Shown: positions 45,833-55,027 of the stretch, one piece after another
Numbering within the stretch: position 1 is the first letter of the stretch
How the letters are laid out: every line of letters begins with the position of its first letter
Source of the DNA: Bacteroidales bacterium
Lineage (GTDB): Bacteria > Bacteroidota > Bacteroidia > Bacteroidales > M50B96
Reading direction: 5' to 3'
Assembly (NCBI GenBank): GCA_021740905.1
Contig: JAIOYV010000009.1
Coordinates: 43,134-107,133, forward strand
DNA: 64,000 bases
Made by a program: the position numbers and the translations under genes
Notes under the pieces: generated by a model
Told to the model about the DNA's origin: nothing
What the model saw: only the letters and a program-made list of their open reading frames with translations
The model's database searches: none

Positions 45833-48800
45833 ATGAAAGACACTAAACCTACTGAACCGAACGATAACATCAATCGCTTACTTTTTGAACGCGGCGAGCG
45901 CTTAAAAGAATTGGCCACTTTAAACCAAACCTCCTCCATCATAAAAGAAGGCAAGCCTTATGAGGAAACACTTCGAAAAATTGCAATGATATTACCCAGT
46001 GGCTGGCAGTATCCTGAGCATACCTGTGCACGGGTTTCTTATGATCAAATCCATGTTGAAAGTGCAGAATTCAAAGAGACCGGATGGTGCCAGAGCCAAT
46101 CGTTCTCGACCATCGACAACAAATTGGGCAAGATTGAAGTATTCTACAAAAAAGAATTCGAAGAGATTGATGAAGGCCCTTTTCTTCGAGAAGAGCGCGA
46201 CCTGATAGTAAACCTTTCGGGGATGGTTTCAGGCTACCTGAATAGCTTGCTTGGAAAAGTGATTCTTGAGAAAACGAAAGATTCGAACATCCCCATCCCT
46301 CCCCTCGAAGGGAAAAAAGCGAGCGAAATAAACAGCCGGAAACTACTACAACAATTCCTGAACAAGAACAACTACGACCGCGATATTTACCACGACCTCA
46401 TGCCTTTCAAAGTAAAGGAAATCCTTTTGATTGCGAATTTATACGATGCCTATAGCATTGAAAAGGAAGGACGCTTTTCGGAACACGTGCTGGGCGAATA
46501 CCATCAGTTGAGCTTGTCGTCGATGCCACGGATAACAGGGGTTTCAACCACCGAAGAAGCCTTTGAGCTATTGTATGCAAAGCATTTTGACTTGATTATT
46601 ATTATGGTGGGAGTCGACAAAGTTTCGCCGCTTACCTACAGCAAAGTGCTAAAAAAGGAATTTCCCTACATCCCCATCTTTCTATTGCTAAACAACAATA
46701 GCGATATCAGCTATTTCGATACGGCTGCCCGTAAATTGCCATCCATTGATAAAATATTTATTTGGAATGGCGAATCGAAGGTTTTCTTTGCCATGATAAA
46801 ACATGTGGAAGACAGCATAAATGTGAACAACGATACCCAGATTGGATTGATCCGTGTGATATTGCTTGTGGAAGATTCGCCCATATATTATTCGCGCTAC
46901 CTGCCCATGCTCTACAATATCGTACTTCAGCAAACCAAAAGGATTATCGACGATGTGAGCACCGATGAGCTATACAAAGTACTTCGAATGCGCGCCAGGC
47001 CTAAGATCCTGTTAGCTTCGAATTACGAGGAAGCAATTGATATTTTCAACCGCTACCGCGATTTTATGCTATGCCTGTTTACCGATGTAAAATTCGACCA
47101 CAACGGCGTACAAGACCCGAATGCCGGATTTGAGCTGGCCGAATTTGTAAGAAGCAAGATCAAAGACTTACCGATGATCATCCAATCGTCGGATGAAGAA
47201 AACGAGGAAAAAGCCTTTCAGCTGAATGCCACTTTCATCAATAAAAATTCGGAAACCCTAAAGCAGGATTTCCAGAGTTTTATTACCCATTACCTGGGGT
47301 TTGGTAATTTTATTTACCGCGACAAAGATGGGAGGCAAATAGCCGTGGCCCGTTCGTTGAAAGAGTTTGAATCGCATTTAAAAACCATTCCCAACGAATC
47401 GCTGATCTACCATGCCAAAAAGAACCACTTCTCGCTTTGGCTGATGGCAAGGGGCGAGATACGGGTTGCCAAAATCATCAACCCGGCCAAAGTATCCGAT
47501 TTCGAGAACCCAAATCTTTTGCGCGACTACCTGGTTGAAGTAATCCAACATTTTAGGAATGAGCAAAAGCGTGGCAAAATTATCCCATTCGAGGAATCGG
47601 CCATAGAGGATGAATCAAACATTGTAAGCCTATCGGGGGGGAACCTGGGTGGTAAAGGACGTGGGCTTGCTTTTGTCAACACCCTGATCCATAACTTTGA
47701 TTTTTCAAAACATATACCCAACATCAATATCCGGGCACCAAAAACGTCGGTAATTGGCACCGACGAGTTTGAATATTTCCTGGAAAGGAACATGTTTTTG
47801 GAGAAAATAATGGGCGAAAGCGATTATGAGCAAATCAAACGGTGGTTCCTGGCTGGGCGCGTTTCGGAAGGTTTGCTCAAGAAACTGAAGAAGTTGTTGC
47901 GGCATATCACCAAACCTATTGCTGTGCGCTCGTCGGGATTGTTTGAAGATTCGTTGAACCAGCCTTTCGCAGGGATTTTCGAGACCTATCTTCTCCCTAA
48001 TAACCACCCCGACATTAATGTGCGGCTTAAACAAGCAGTCGATGCCATCAAGCTGGTTTATGCCTCGGTGTTTTCGAATACCGCCCGCGATTACATCCAG
48101 GCCATCAACTATAAAATTGAAGAAGAAAAAATGGCTGTCATTATCCAGGAGGTGGTTGGCAATCAGTATGGCAACTATTTCTACCCTCACATTAGCGGTG
48201 TGGCCCAGTCGTATAATTACTACCCATTTGGGCACATAAAGCCCGAAGATGGGGTGGCCAACATAGCCGTGGGGCTTGGCAAATATGTGGTGGAAGGAGA
48301 AAAGACCCATCGCTTTTCGCCCTTATTCCCCGAACTTGACAATAATTCGCCCAAAGACCAATATCTGAATTCGCAGGTACAATTTTATGCCGTAGACCTA
48401 AAAAAGGAAAACCTGAATATATTGGAAGGCGATACTGCCGGATTAAAACGCCTCGATATTGACGATGCCGAAATGCACGGCACATTGAGACACTCTGCTT
48501 CCACGTACGATAATTTCAACAACATTATAAAACCAGGTCTCGACTCTCCTGGTCCACGTGTGGTGAATTTTGCCAATATCTTAAAATACAATTACATCCC
48601 CCTGGCAAAAACAATCGAGGTGGTACTCGATGTGGTAAAAGATGCGTTGGGATCGCCCACCGAGATCGAATTTGCAGTCGACCTAAACAAGGATGCCAAC
48701 CACAAATCGTCGTTCTACCTTTTGCAAATAAAACCCCTGATAGGCAATGCTCAGGATTATGATATCGATTTGGATGCCATCAACTTGGACAAGGTAGTCC

Positions 48801-49309
48801 TGTACTCGCAAAAGGGCATGGGAAATGGGGCTGTCGATGATATTTACGATGCCATTTTTGTAGATATCGACAAATTCGACAAGTCGAAAACCGAGCTGAT
48901 GGTGAAAGAAATTGAAACCCTGAATGCCAAAATGGTGAAACAAGGAAAAAAGTATGTGCTGATCGGTCCTGGTCGGTGGGGAACCCGCGACCGTTGGATT
49001 GGGATCCCAGTTACCTGGCCACAAATTTCAAATGCCAAATTGATTGTTGAAACAAGCCTGGAAAATTTCCCTCTGGATGCCTCATCAGGTTCGCACTTTT
49101 TTCACAATGTAACTTCGATGAACGTGGGCTATTGTTCCATTATGCACGAATCCCGTGAAAGCATTTTGGCCTGGGATGTACTCAAAAAGCAAAAGTTGAT
49201 TGAAAAAACCAGCTTTTTCATGCACGTTGAATTCGAGAAAGCCCTATCCATTAAAATGGACGGAAGAAAACGAATTACGCTTGTAAGCTGGGAAGGGAAT
49301 GGGGAGTAG
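45833..49309 (+). CDS. PEP/pyruvate-binding (PPDK N-domain) protein with receiver domains
   Basis: 1158 residues. Residues ~20-145 look like a GAF-type sensor segment. ~195-330 is a degenerate receiver fold. ~341-485 is a receiver-like domain with VILLVEDSP, the candidate phospho-Asp in LCLFTDVKF and MIIQSSDEEN. From ~605 an ATP-binding PPDK_N domain follows: SGGNLGGKGRGLAFVN, then ITKPIAVRSSGLFEDS and QPFAGIFETYLLP. The tail has EIEFAVDLNKD and FYLLQIKPL typical of that fold. The phosphohistidine swivelling domain (GGxTSH) and the PEP barrel of real PEP synthases are absent, so it is not a complete PPDK/PpsA. It is likely a signalling or phosphotransfer enzyme; the substrate is unknown. Confidence 0.85.
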   Translation: MKDTKPTEPNDNINRLLFERGERLKELATLNQTSSIIKEGKPYEETLRKIAMILPSGWQYPEHTCARVSYDQIHVESAEFKETGWCQSQSFSTIDNKLGKIEVFYKKEFEEIDEGPFLREERDLIVNLSGMVSGYLNSLLGKVILEKTKDSNIPIPPLEGKKASEINSRKLLQQFLNKNNYDRDIYHDLMPFKVKEILLIANLYDAYSIEKEGRFSEHVLGEYHQLSLSSMPRITGVSTTEEAFELLYAKHFDLIIIMVGVDKVSPLTYSKVLKKEFPYIPIFLLLNNNSDISYFDTAARKLPSIDKIFIWNGESKVFFAMIKHVEDSINVNNDTQIGLIRVILLVEDSPIYYSRYLPMLYNIVLQQTKRIIDDVSTDELYKVLRMRARPKILLASNYEEAIDIFNRYRDFMLCLFTDVKFDHNGVQDPNAGFELAEFVRSKIKDLPMIIQSSDEENEEKAFQLNATFINKNSETLKQDFQSFITHYLGFGNFIYRDKDGRQIAVARSLKEFESHLKTIPNESLIYHAKKNHFSLWLMARGEIRVAKIINPAKVSDFENPNLLRDYLVEVIQHFRNEQKRGKIIPFEESAIEDESNIVSLSGGNLGGKGRGLAFVNTLIHNFDFSKHIPNINIRAPKTSVIGTDEFEYFLERNMFLEKIMGESDYEQIKRWFLAGRVSEGLLKKLKKLLRHITKPIAVRSSGLFEDSLNQPFAGIFETYLLPNNHPDINVRLKQAVDAIKLVYASVFSNTARDYIQAINYKIEEEKMAVIIQEVVGNQYGNYFYPHISGVAQSYNYYPFGHIKPEDGVANIAVGLGKYVVEGEKTHRFSPLFPELDNNSPKDQYLNSQVQFYAVDLKKENLNILEGDTAGLKRLDIDDAEMHGTLRHSASTYDNFNNIIKPGLDSPGPRVVNFANILKYNYIPLAKTIEVVLDVVKDALGSPTEIEFAVDLNKDANHKSSFYLLQIKPLIGNAQDYDIDLDAINLDKVVLYSQKGMGNGAVDDIYDAIFVDIDKFDKSKTELMVKEIETLNAKMVKQGKKYVLIGPGRWGTRDRWIGIPVTWPQISNAKLIVETSLENFPLDASSGSHFFHNVTSMNVGYCSIMHESRESILAWDVLKKQKLIEKTSFFMHVEFEKALSIKMDGRKRITLVSWEGNGE

Positions 49310-49335
49310 CTGTATTCGAGTTCGGGTTTCGGGAT

Positions 49336-49400
49336 TGAAGACTGATGATTGAATGATGACTGTTGACTGGCGACTGATGACTGTTGACTGATGACTGGCC
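49336..49400. repeat. TGACTGTTGACTG word repeat
   Basis: Seven GA(C/T)TG words (GAAGACTGATGATTG, GACTGTTGACTGGCGACTG, broken) fill the spacer after the PEP-binding gene. Confidence 0.6.
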
Positions 49401-49416
49401 GTCTCCAATTTTTCAT

Positions 49417-49424
49417 TAGATTTG
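49417..49424 (+). promoter_or_regulatory. -7 element for the FISUMP lipoprotein gene
   Basis: TAGATTTG is an exact TAnnTTTG match 43 nt ahead of the ATG. No -33 partner is found within 17-23 nt. Confidence 0.4.
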
Positions 49425-49467
49425 CCAAGAATTAAAGCAGGATTAATTACAAACCAGGTTAATTGAG

Positions 49468-50619
49468 ATGAAAAGAAACTTTTTAAGCCCCCTAATTTCA
49501 GCCATGCTGATCGGTTCCATCCTTGTCATTTTTGGATGCAGTAAAGAAGAAAAGGAAAACATACCTCCCACTCTTGTTATTACTAACCCACTACCCGATG
49601 CAACCTTTTCTGGGAATACTTTGGTGACCATTACCACTGATGCACAAGATGCTGATGGAAACATTGCCCAGGTGATGTTTTATGTGGATAATATTTATGT
49701 TAGCAGTGTGAATAATCCCCCCTACAATTATGTATGGAATACAAGCGGTGAAAGTATGGGCGACCATATTATAAAAGCCAAAGCGGCTGACAATTATGGT
49801 GGTCTGGCATTCGCCTCCATCACCTTAAGGGTTATTACGGGGCCTACTGCAAAATTCGTGGCCGATAAAACAAACATTTTCCAGGGTGAAACAGTTGTTT
49901 TCACCGACCAGTCGACCAATTCGCCCGCCACCTGGGCTTGGGACTTTGGCGATGGCAGCAATTCGACAGATCAAAACCCTGCCCATACTTACAACGACCC
50001 AGGAAATTACACGGTTTCGCTTACTGTTGGCAACACGGAGGGTTCGAATACAGAAACCAAAACCGATTATATTACGGTATTAACAAATACAATTACCGAT
50101 GTCCGCGATGCACAGGAGTATAAAATAGTTGAAATAGGCACGCAAATATGGATGGCCGAAAACTTAAATTTCGATGCAGGAACCGGGGAATGTTGGCAAT
50201 ATGAAAATAGTGCCGCCAATGGCGATGTATATGGCCGTTTGTACACATGGACCGCTGCAATGACCGCCTGTCCTGCTGGTTGGCATTTATCATCTGATGA
50301 TGATTGGGACGTACTTTTGACTTTTCTGGGAGGTGATTTAGTGGCCGGTGGAAAACTGAAAGAAACCGGCACCAGCCATTGGACTGCCCCGAATGACTTT
50401 GCCACCAACGAAAGTGGATTTACCGCTTTGCCAGGAGGTTATATGGATTGGGTGAACGGGTTTAAAAACCTGGGGGGCACCGCCTATTTTTGGACTTCCA
50501 AAGATATTGCAGGCTTTTATAGCGCTACCAGTAAAAAGATATTTAACGATGCAGCAGGGGTCCAGTCTGCCGACGTCGAACATGGAAATGGCTTGGCTGT
50601 GCGTTGTGTGAAAGATTGA
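49468..50619 (+). CDS. Lipoprotein with Ig-like, PKD and FISUMP domains
   Basis: 383 residues. Lipoprotein signal with a lipobox at IFGCSK. Residues ~30-118 are a bacterial Ig-like domain (PPTLVITNPLPDATFSG, DADGNIAQVMFYVDN). ~120-205 is a PKD domain with WAWDFGDGSNSTDQNPAHTY. ~210-383 is the Fibrobacter major paralogous (FISUMP) domain: YKIVEIGTQIWMAENLNFDA, YGRLYTW, CPAGWHLSSDDDWDVLL, GLAVRCVKD. It should be a surface lipoprotein. FISUMP domains are abundant in Bacteroidota but of undefined function. Single-gene unit bounded by a terminator. Confidence 0.9.
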   Translation: MKRNFLSPLISAMLIGSILVIFGCSKEEKENIPPTLVITNPLPDATFSGNTLVTITTDAQDADGNIAQVMFYVDNIYVSSVNNPPYNYVWNTSGESMGDHIIKAKAADNYGGLAFASITLRVITGPTAKFVADKTNIFQGETVVFTDQSTNSPATWAWDFGDGSNSTDQNPAHTYNDPGNYTVSLTVGNTEGSNTETKTDYITVLTNTITDVRDAQEYKIVEIGTQIWMAENLNFDAGTGECWQYENSAANGDVYGRLYTWTAAMTACPAGWHLSSDDDWDVLLTFLGGDLVAGGKLKETGTSHWTAPNDFATNESGFTALPGGYMDWVNGFKNLGGTAYFWTSKDIAGFYSATSKKIFNDAAGVQSADVEHGNGLAVRCVKD

Positions 50620-50642
50620 TAGCCCGGTTGAAGGAAAAAATT

Positions 50643-50677
50643 AAAAGTGGCACATCAATCTGGTGTGCCATTTTTTA
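50643..50677 (+). terminator. Rho-independent terminator after FISUMP gene
   Basis: TGGCACA (50648-50654) pairs with TGTGCCA (50664-50670), followed by six T's. Located 29 nt past the stop. Confidence 0.8.
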
Positions 50678-50741
50678 TGCTGGCAGGGGCCGAAACTTAT
50701 TTTAAAGAGGCTACGTAAAGCCCGAAGGGAATGACTTAAAT

Positions 50742-52604
50742 ATGATATGGATGCCTTTTTTATTTAAAATAAATCCAACAAAATTCTTTCTGGTGGTCTC
50801 ACTGGTTACGGGTGTTTTTATGCTGTTGATAACACCTCCCTTCCAAATGCCCGATGAAGTAAACCATTTTTATAAATCCTATCAAATAGCGGACGGAAAG
50901 CTTTTATCAGAATCTTATGATGGGCGGCTGGGTGGTTATGTGCCGAAAAGTTTTGTTAAAATAACCAAGCCTTTCGAAGGATTGAAGTTTAAGATGCACA
51001 CCAAAACCGATTTCGAAACAATTCGGGAGCAATTAGCTGTGTCCTTGAACGAAGACACGAAGGTTTTTGTTGATTATCCAAATACCGCGCTGTATTCGCC
51101 CATATCCTATATTCCCCAAACATTCTCAATCTTCATTTTGACCAAGTTCAATCTCCCACCCCTAATCATTTTTTATTTAGCCCGGCTATTTACCCTTCTA
51201 ATATGGATAGCCTGCATTGGCCTGGCCATCAAAATTACGCCCATATACAAATGGTTGTTTACCTTGTTGGCCTTGCTGCCCATGTCCATTTTCACCCATG
51301 CCTCGTTAAGTGCTGATGTGGTGACCGATATATTCGCCTTTTTGTTGGTAGCCACTATTTTCAAAATTGCTTTTCAGGAAGAAAAATTTGATTTGTATAA
51401 ATATCTTACAATAGTTGGCCTGACCGTGATGCTTGCTTCAGCTAAATTGGTGTACACTCCATTGGTGTTTTTGTTCGCTATTATTCCGGTGGAAAAATTT
51501 AAAAGCACCCGCAACTTCCTGTCTCACTTTAGCCTGCTCCTTATTATCGGTTTTGGCACTGCCTTTTTATGGTCGAAATCCATCAACGGTTTATATACCC
51601 CCTATTGCGACTATAACCCTGCCTTCCGCGATGGACTTGATCTGATCAATGGTGCCCACCTTCATCAACAGTTGGATTTCATCATCCATAACATCGGGTT
51701 TGTAATCATCGTATTTCTGAAATCGGTGTATCATGCGTTCGATATGTACTACCAGGGCTATATCGGGACCTTTGGCTGGCTCGACACCAAATTGCCATTC
51801 TGGACAATCCATATCGGCTATGTTGTTATCGCTTTCTCTGCCCTATTCGAGAACAATAAACGTATGGGGTTTACACTTACCCATAAGGCAATTATTCTAT
51901 GCAGTGTAGTAGCCATGATTTCACTTATCATGCTATCGCAATACTTGACATGGGTTGCGGTGGGAAATGAAAAAATGCGCATCCTTCAGGGCCGCTATTT
52001 CATACCAGTGTTTCCCCTGTTGTTTATGTTGCTGAATAATTCGAGGTTCAACCGACAAAACCTTGTAAGTGCCGCCGTCATCCTATTTTCAATCTTCATT
52101 CTCTCGTTGTCGGCATGGACAATCTATTCCCGTTATTACGTAGCACCCACCTTCGAAACCACAACGATAGTTTGCGATGCAGAAGGGCTATCAGAAGAAA
52201 AATCCTTTACCACTTCAATTCCGGGTGTTCTCCTTGATAATGGGGATACACAAAGTGATGAAATGTCCAGGTCGGCATTGAAATCTGCCAAATTATTTTC
52301 AGGCCAAGCAAAAGGTTTTTCTTATTCCTTTTTTGATGGTGAGATGGGTGACGTAATCGATATTGAGGTGTGGCGATATGGAAAATCGGGGGGTATTGTG
52401 TTTGATTTAAAACCCAATGAAGACTGGAACTACTTTACCTCAGAAGTGCTTGAAACCGATGAAAATGGTTGGGACAGGCTGCATTTGACTTATACCTTTA
52501 TCTCGAACCGAAGCAGTGAAAAAAACATCATCTACATTTATAATAACGAGAGCGATACGAGCTATTTTGATGATCTGTCAATCTCGATCCATAAGCAAAA
52601 ATAA
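50742..52604 (+). CDS. DUF2142-family polytopic membrane protein (GT-C-like)
   Basis: 620 residues. About ten membrane helices starting with FFLVVSLVTGVFMLLI. The early loop ITPPFQMPDEVNHFYKSYQI with GRLGGYVP is the DUF2142 signature; the acidic PDE loop resembles that of GT-C glycosyltransferases that use polyprenol-linked sugars. The final ~150 residues (ATTFET to the end) form a predicted extracytoplasmic beta domain (FSYSFFDGEMGDVIDIEVWR). It probably acts in envelope glycan assembly. No other glycan gene adjoins it. Confidence 0.8.
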   Translation: MIWMPFLFKINPTKFFLVVSLVTGVFMLLITPPFQMPDEVNHFYKSYQIADGKLLSESYDGRLGGYVPKSFVKITKPFEGLKFKMHTKTDFETIREQLAVSLNEDTKVFVDYPNTALYSPISYIPQTFSIFILTKFNLPPLIIFYLARLFTLLIWIACIGLAIKITPIYKWLFTLLALLPMSIFTHASLSADVVTDIFAFLLVATIFKIAFQEEKFDLYKYLTIVGLTVMLASAKLVYTPLVFLFAIIPVEKFKSTRNFLSHFSLLLIIGFGTAFLWSKSINGLYTPYCDYNPAFRDGLDLINGAHLHQQLDFIIHNIGFVIIVFLKSVYHAFDMYYQGYIGTFGWLDTKLPFWTIHIGYVVIAFSALFENNKRMGFTLTHKAIILCSVVAMISLIMLSQYLTWVAVGNEKMRILQGRYFIPVFPLLFMLLNNSRFNRQNLVSAAVILFSIFILSLSAWTIYSRYYVAPTFETTTIVCDAEGLSEEKSFTTSIPGVLLDNGDTQSDEMSRSALKSAKLFSGQAKGFSYSFFDGEMGDVIDIEVWRYGKSGGIVFDLKPNEDWNYFTSEVLETDENGWDRLHLTYTFISNRSSEKNIIYIYNNESDTSYFDDLSISIHKQK

Positions 52605-52703
52605 GTACCGGGAAAAAATTGGTTTTTTGTCTCCAGCTGAATTTTTAATCTTACTTTTACAAAAAAAATGAATTTATTACTTACATTAAGCTAATACCCA
52701 ACC

Positions 52704-54320
52704 ATGAAAAACCTTACATTACTTTTTCTCAGCGCATTTTTCTTACACGTAAGCATTAATTTGCAGGGCCAATCGACTTTTGAAAAAATCTATTTTGTGC
52801 CGGGAGGCGAAAACCTATCTATAGGGTATTTCCCAAATTTTGTTCATCAGACCTTATCAGGTGATATAATAATTGGTGGAGCCCGGGGTACCGGCATCGA
52901 AAGCTCAAATAATTTTCTAATTCGGACAGATGAGGCCGGTGACACGCTTTGGACAAAGACAATTTCTGAGAATGGGGCAACCAACATTCAGCAGACATCT
53001 GATAGTGGTTTTATTATTACCGGCTATACATCAAGCATGATGAATTATATGTTTCAGGTATTATTGATCAAAACCGATTATTATGGCGATACCCTTTGGA
53101 CCAAAACAATTGGACATGAATCAATATGGGAGATGAAGAACAGTGCAGGTTATTGTACCCAGCAAATCCATGACGGTTCTTTTATCACCATCGGTATGAC
53201 AAGTGCTTTTGGTGTCGGCGAGTACGACATTTATTTGATGAAACATGATATTTCGGGAAATACACTGTGGATAAAAACAATTGGAAACACAGGGGGCGAA
53301 AGTGGCTATTCAATAAAGGAAACAGATGATCATGGATTTATCTTATGTTGCCAAACAAACAGTTTTGGAGCCGGTAGTTCCGATGTTTTATTGGTCAAAA
53401 CCGATTCGCTTGGCGAGCCGGAATGGGCAAAAACCTATGGTACAACCGGGATGGAAGTTTCAACCAATATGGAGATTTGCCTCGATCAGGGATTTGTTGT
53501 TTCGGGTTATACCCAGATTATTGGTTCGAACGATCAAAATATCTTTGTGTTAAAAACCGATTCGCTGGGAAATTTGCTTTGGGCTAGCGAAATCGGAAAT
53601 ACTATGCAAGACCGGGGCGAAGACATCAAAGTTATTCCAGATGGTGGCTTTGTATTGACAGGATTTTGTCAAAATCCGGCCGATCAGGATAAATTCATGG
53701 TCTTGATAAATTTGGATGAAAACGGGGACACCTTATGGACAAAGGCGTATGGGGAATCCTGGAGTTTTGGTAATGCCGTTTATCCAGGGATCAATGGTGG
53801 TTTTATAATTGCGGGACACACAACTGTCGACATTGGGTATGGAATTTACTCTTTGCCCTATTTAGTAAAAACGGATTCGTTAGGGAATACAGGTTGCGAA
53901 TCGAATCCATCGTGGCTTACATTGCAAAACGCTTCGTTTATGGAGGATACCGCAAGCCTTCTACTATCAACGGGTGGTGTTATCCTTCACAGTTCTTGGT
54001 GTTTTTCGAAACCTGCCGGGCTGAACGACTCGATTGTTTGTGGTTCTACGATAAATATTGAAGAAAATAGAAAGAAAAAGCGTCTTTCTGCCTATCCAAA
54101 TCCTTTTAGTACTTACACCACAATCCAACTCGAAAATTCAAATTACACGAATTGTAAACTCAGTATATATAACTCCTTTGGTCAATTGGTGAGGCACAAA
54201 GACCATATTACATCCGATCAAATTGTCATTGAAAAAGGAGATTTGTCGCGAGGGTTATACATCCTGCAAGTATTAAATCAACAGGGGCAAATTGGAGTTG
54301 TGAAACTCTTGATTGATTAA
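52704..54320 (+). CDS. T9SS-secreted propeller-repeat protein
   Basis: 538 residues. Signal peptide at 1-22 (LTLLFLSAFFLHVSINLQGQ). Repeated blades of about 50-60 residues follow, each with LxKTDxxGDTLWTKTI and DxGFIIxGYT words (for example TSDSGFIITGYTSS, DQGFVVSGYTQI, DGGFVLTGFCQN). They suggest a WD40-like/Kelch-like propeller. The C-terminal ~80 residues (SAYPNPFSTYTTIQLENS, LSRGLYILQVLNQQG, VVKLLID) form a T9SS type A sorting tail. Surface or extracellular, ligand unknown. Confidence 0.87.
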   Translation: MKNLTLLFLSAFFLHVSINLQGQSTFEKIYFVPGGENLSIGYFPNFVHQTLSGDIIIGGARGTGIESSNNFLIRTDEAGDTLWTKTISENGATNIQQTSDSGFIITGYTSSMMNYMFQVLLIKTDYYGDTLWTKTIGHESIWEMKNSAGYCTQQIHDGSFITIGMTSAFGVGEYDIYLMKHDISGNTLWIKTIGNTGGESGYSIKETDDHGFILCCQTNSFGAGSSDVLLVKTDSLGEPEWAKTYGTTGMEVSTNMEICLDQGFVVSGYTQIIGSNDQNIFVLKTDSLGNLLWASEIGNTMQDRGEDIKVIPDGGFVLTGFCQNPADQDKFMVLINLDENGDTLWTKAYGESWSFGNAVYPGINGGFIIAGHTTVDIGYGIYSLPYLVKTDSLGNTGCESNPSWLTLQNASFMEDTASLLLSTGGVILHSSWCFSKPAGLNDSIVCGSTINIEENRKKKRLSAYPNPFSTYTTIQLENSNYTNCKLSIYNSFGQLVRHKDHITSDQIVIEKGDLSRGLYILQVLNQQGQIGVVKLLID

Positions 54321-54321
54321 T

Positions 54322-54355
54322 GTGTCCGATCTTAAAAGTCATCGGATAGCTTTCG
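54322..54355. repeat. GTCCGATCTTAAAAGTCATCGG element, copy 1
   Basis: A 26-nt stretch just after the T9SS gene. It matches the reverse complement of 63701-63729 with three mismatches. Confidence 0.55.
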
Positions 54356-54461
54356 TTGAACAAGATTAGTACAATAAGCAATAGCAAACCTGGAAAAAAT
54401 TTTAGAATTAGTTTTTCCTATTCAGAGAAGCAAATATAGAATACTCACAGTCAAAAAATCG

Positions 54462-54469
54462 TACCTTTG
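54462..54469 (+). promoter_or_regulatory. -7 element of the intact toxin-antitoxin operon
   Basis: TACCTTTG, an exact TAnnTTTG match 18 nt ahead of ATG 54488. It overlaps the in-frame TTG at 54467 and rules that out as a start. Confidence 0.5.
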
Positions 54470-54487
54470 TTAAAAATTTTATTTTCG

Positions 54488-54724
54488 ATGGGAGTAACAA
54501 TCAAAATATCTGATACGAATAGCTATTTGGCCAAAAACCTCTTATGGTATTTGAAATCGTTGACAGAAGCAAAAGAATATGGCTTTCTCGAAATAATTGA
54601 AGAGTCAGATTTGGAATTAACTGATGCTCAGGTTGAGGAGCTTGACAAAAGGTATGACCACTTTTTAAAAAACAAGGATGATTACCCTGATTGGGAACAG
54701 GTAAAACAAAAATACCTGGGCTAA
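54488..54724 (+). CDS. Antitoxin of ParE-type module
   Basis: 78 residues from ATG 54488 (MGVTIKISDTNSYLAKNLLW). The C-terminal half is acidic (LELTDAQVEELDKRYDHFLK, DYPDWEQVKQKYLG), as expected for a toxin-wrapping segment. No recognised DNA-binding motif can be named with certainty. Its stop overlaps the toxin start (TAATG). Assigned as antitoxin by position and size. Confidence 0.75.
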   Translation: MGVTIKISDTNSYLAKNLLWYLKSLTEAKEYGFLEIIEESDLELTDAQVEELDKRYDHFLKNKDDYPDWEQVKQKYLG

Positions 54725-55023
54725 TGGAAATTAGAATATCTCCATTTGCAGAATTGGATTTGGAAGAAAGTGTCGAGTTTTACAATCTTCAAAAAGAAGG
54801 GCTCGGACATGAATTTGCACAAGTTGTTTCTGATATAATAGAACGAATTAAACAAAACCCTTTTCAATTTCCAAACAAATACCTCGAGTTGCGAAAAGCA
54901 AAAATGAAAGGATTTCCTTTTAATGTATTCTTTGTTGAAAAGGAAAATGTAGGATATATTCTTGCAGTATTCCATTCGAGTCGAAATCCAAAAATAATTA
55001 AGCAAAGATATAGGGCAAGTTAA
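54724..55023 (+). CDS. RelE/ParE-family toxin
   Basis: 99 residues from ATG 54724. The start MEIRISPFAELDLEESVEFY, core GLGHEFAQVVSDIIERIKQN and FQFPNKYLELRKAKMKGFPF, and the C-terminal FFVEKENVGYILAVFHSSRN are typical of the ParE branch, in which members poison gyrase (RelE members cleave mRNA). The full fold is present and no lesion was seen. The frame is open to 54691, but the overlap with the antitoxin stop fixes this start. Confidence 0.85.
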   Translation: MEIRISPFAELDLEESVEFYNLQKEGLGHEFAQVVSDIIERIKQNPFQFPNKYLELRKAKMKGFPFNVFFVEKENVGYILAVFHSSRNPKIIKQRYRAS

Positions 55024-55027
55024 AAAT

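Noticed and set aside
45833..49309. Annotation as phosphoenolpyruvate synthase
   Set aside because: Only the nucleotide-binding domain is visible; the phosphohistidine and PEP-binding domains are not.
54467..54487. Earlier start (TTG 54467) for the antitoxin
   Set aside because: It overlaps the -7 box TACCTTTG, so the message would begin downstream of it.
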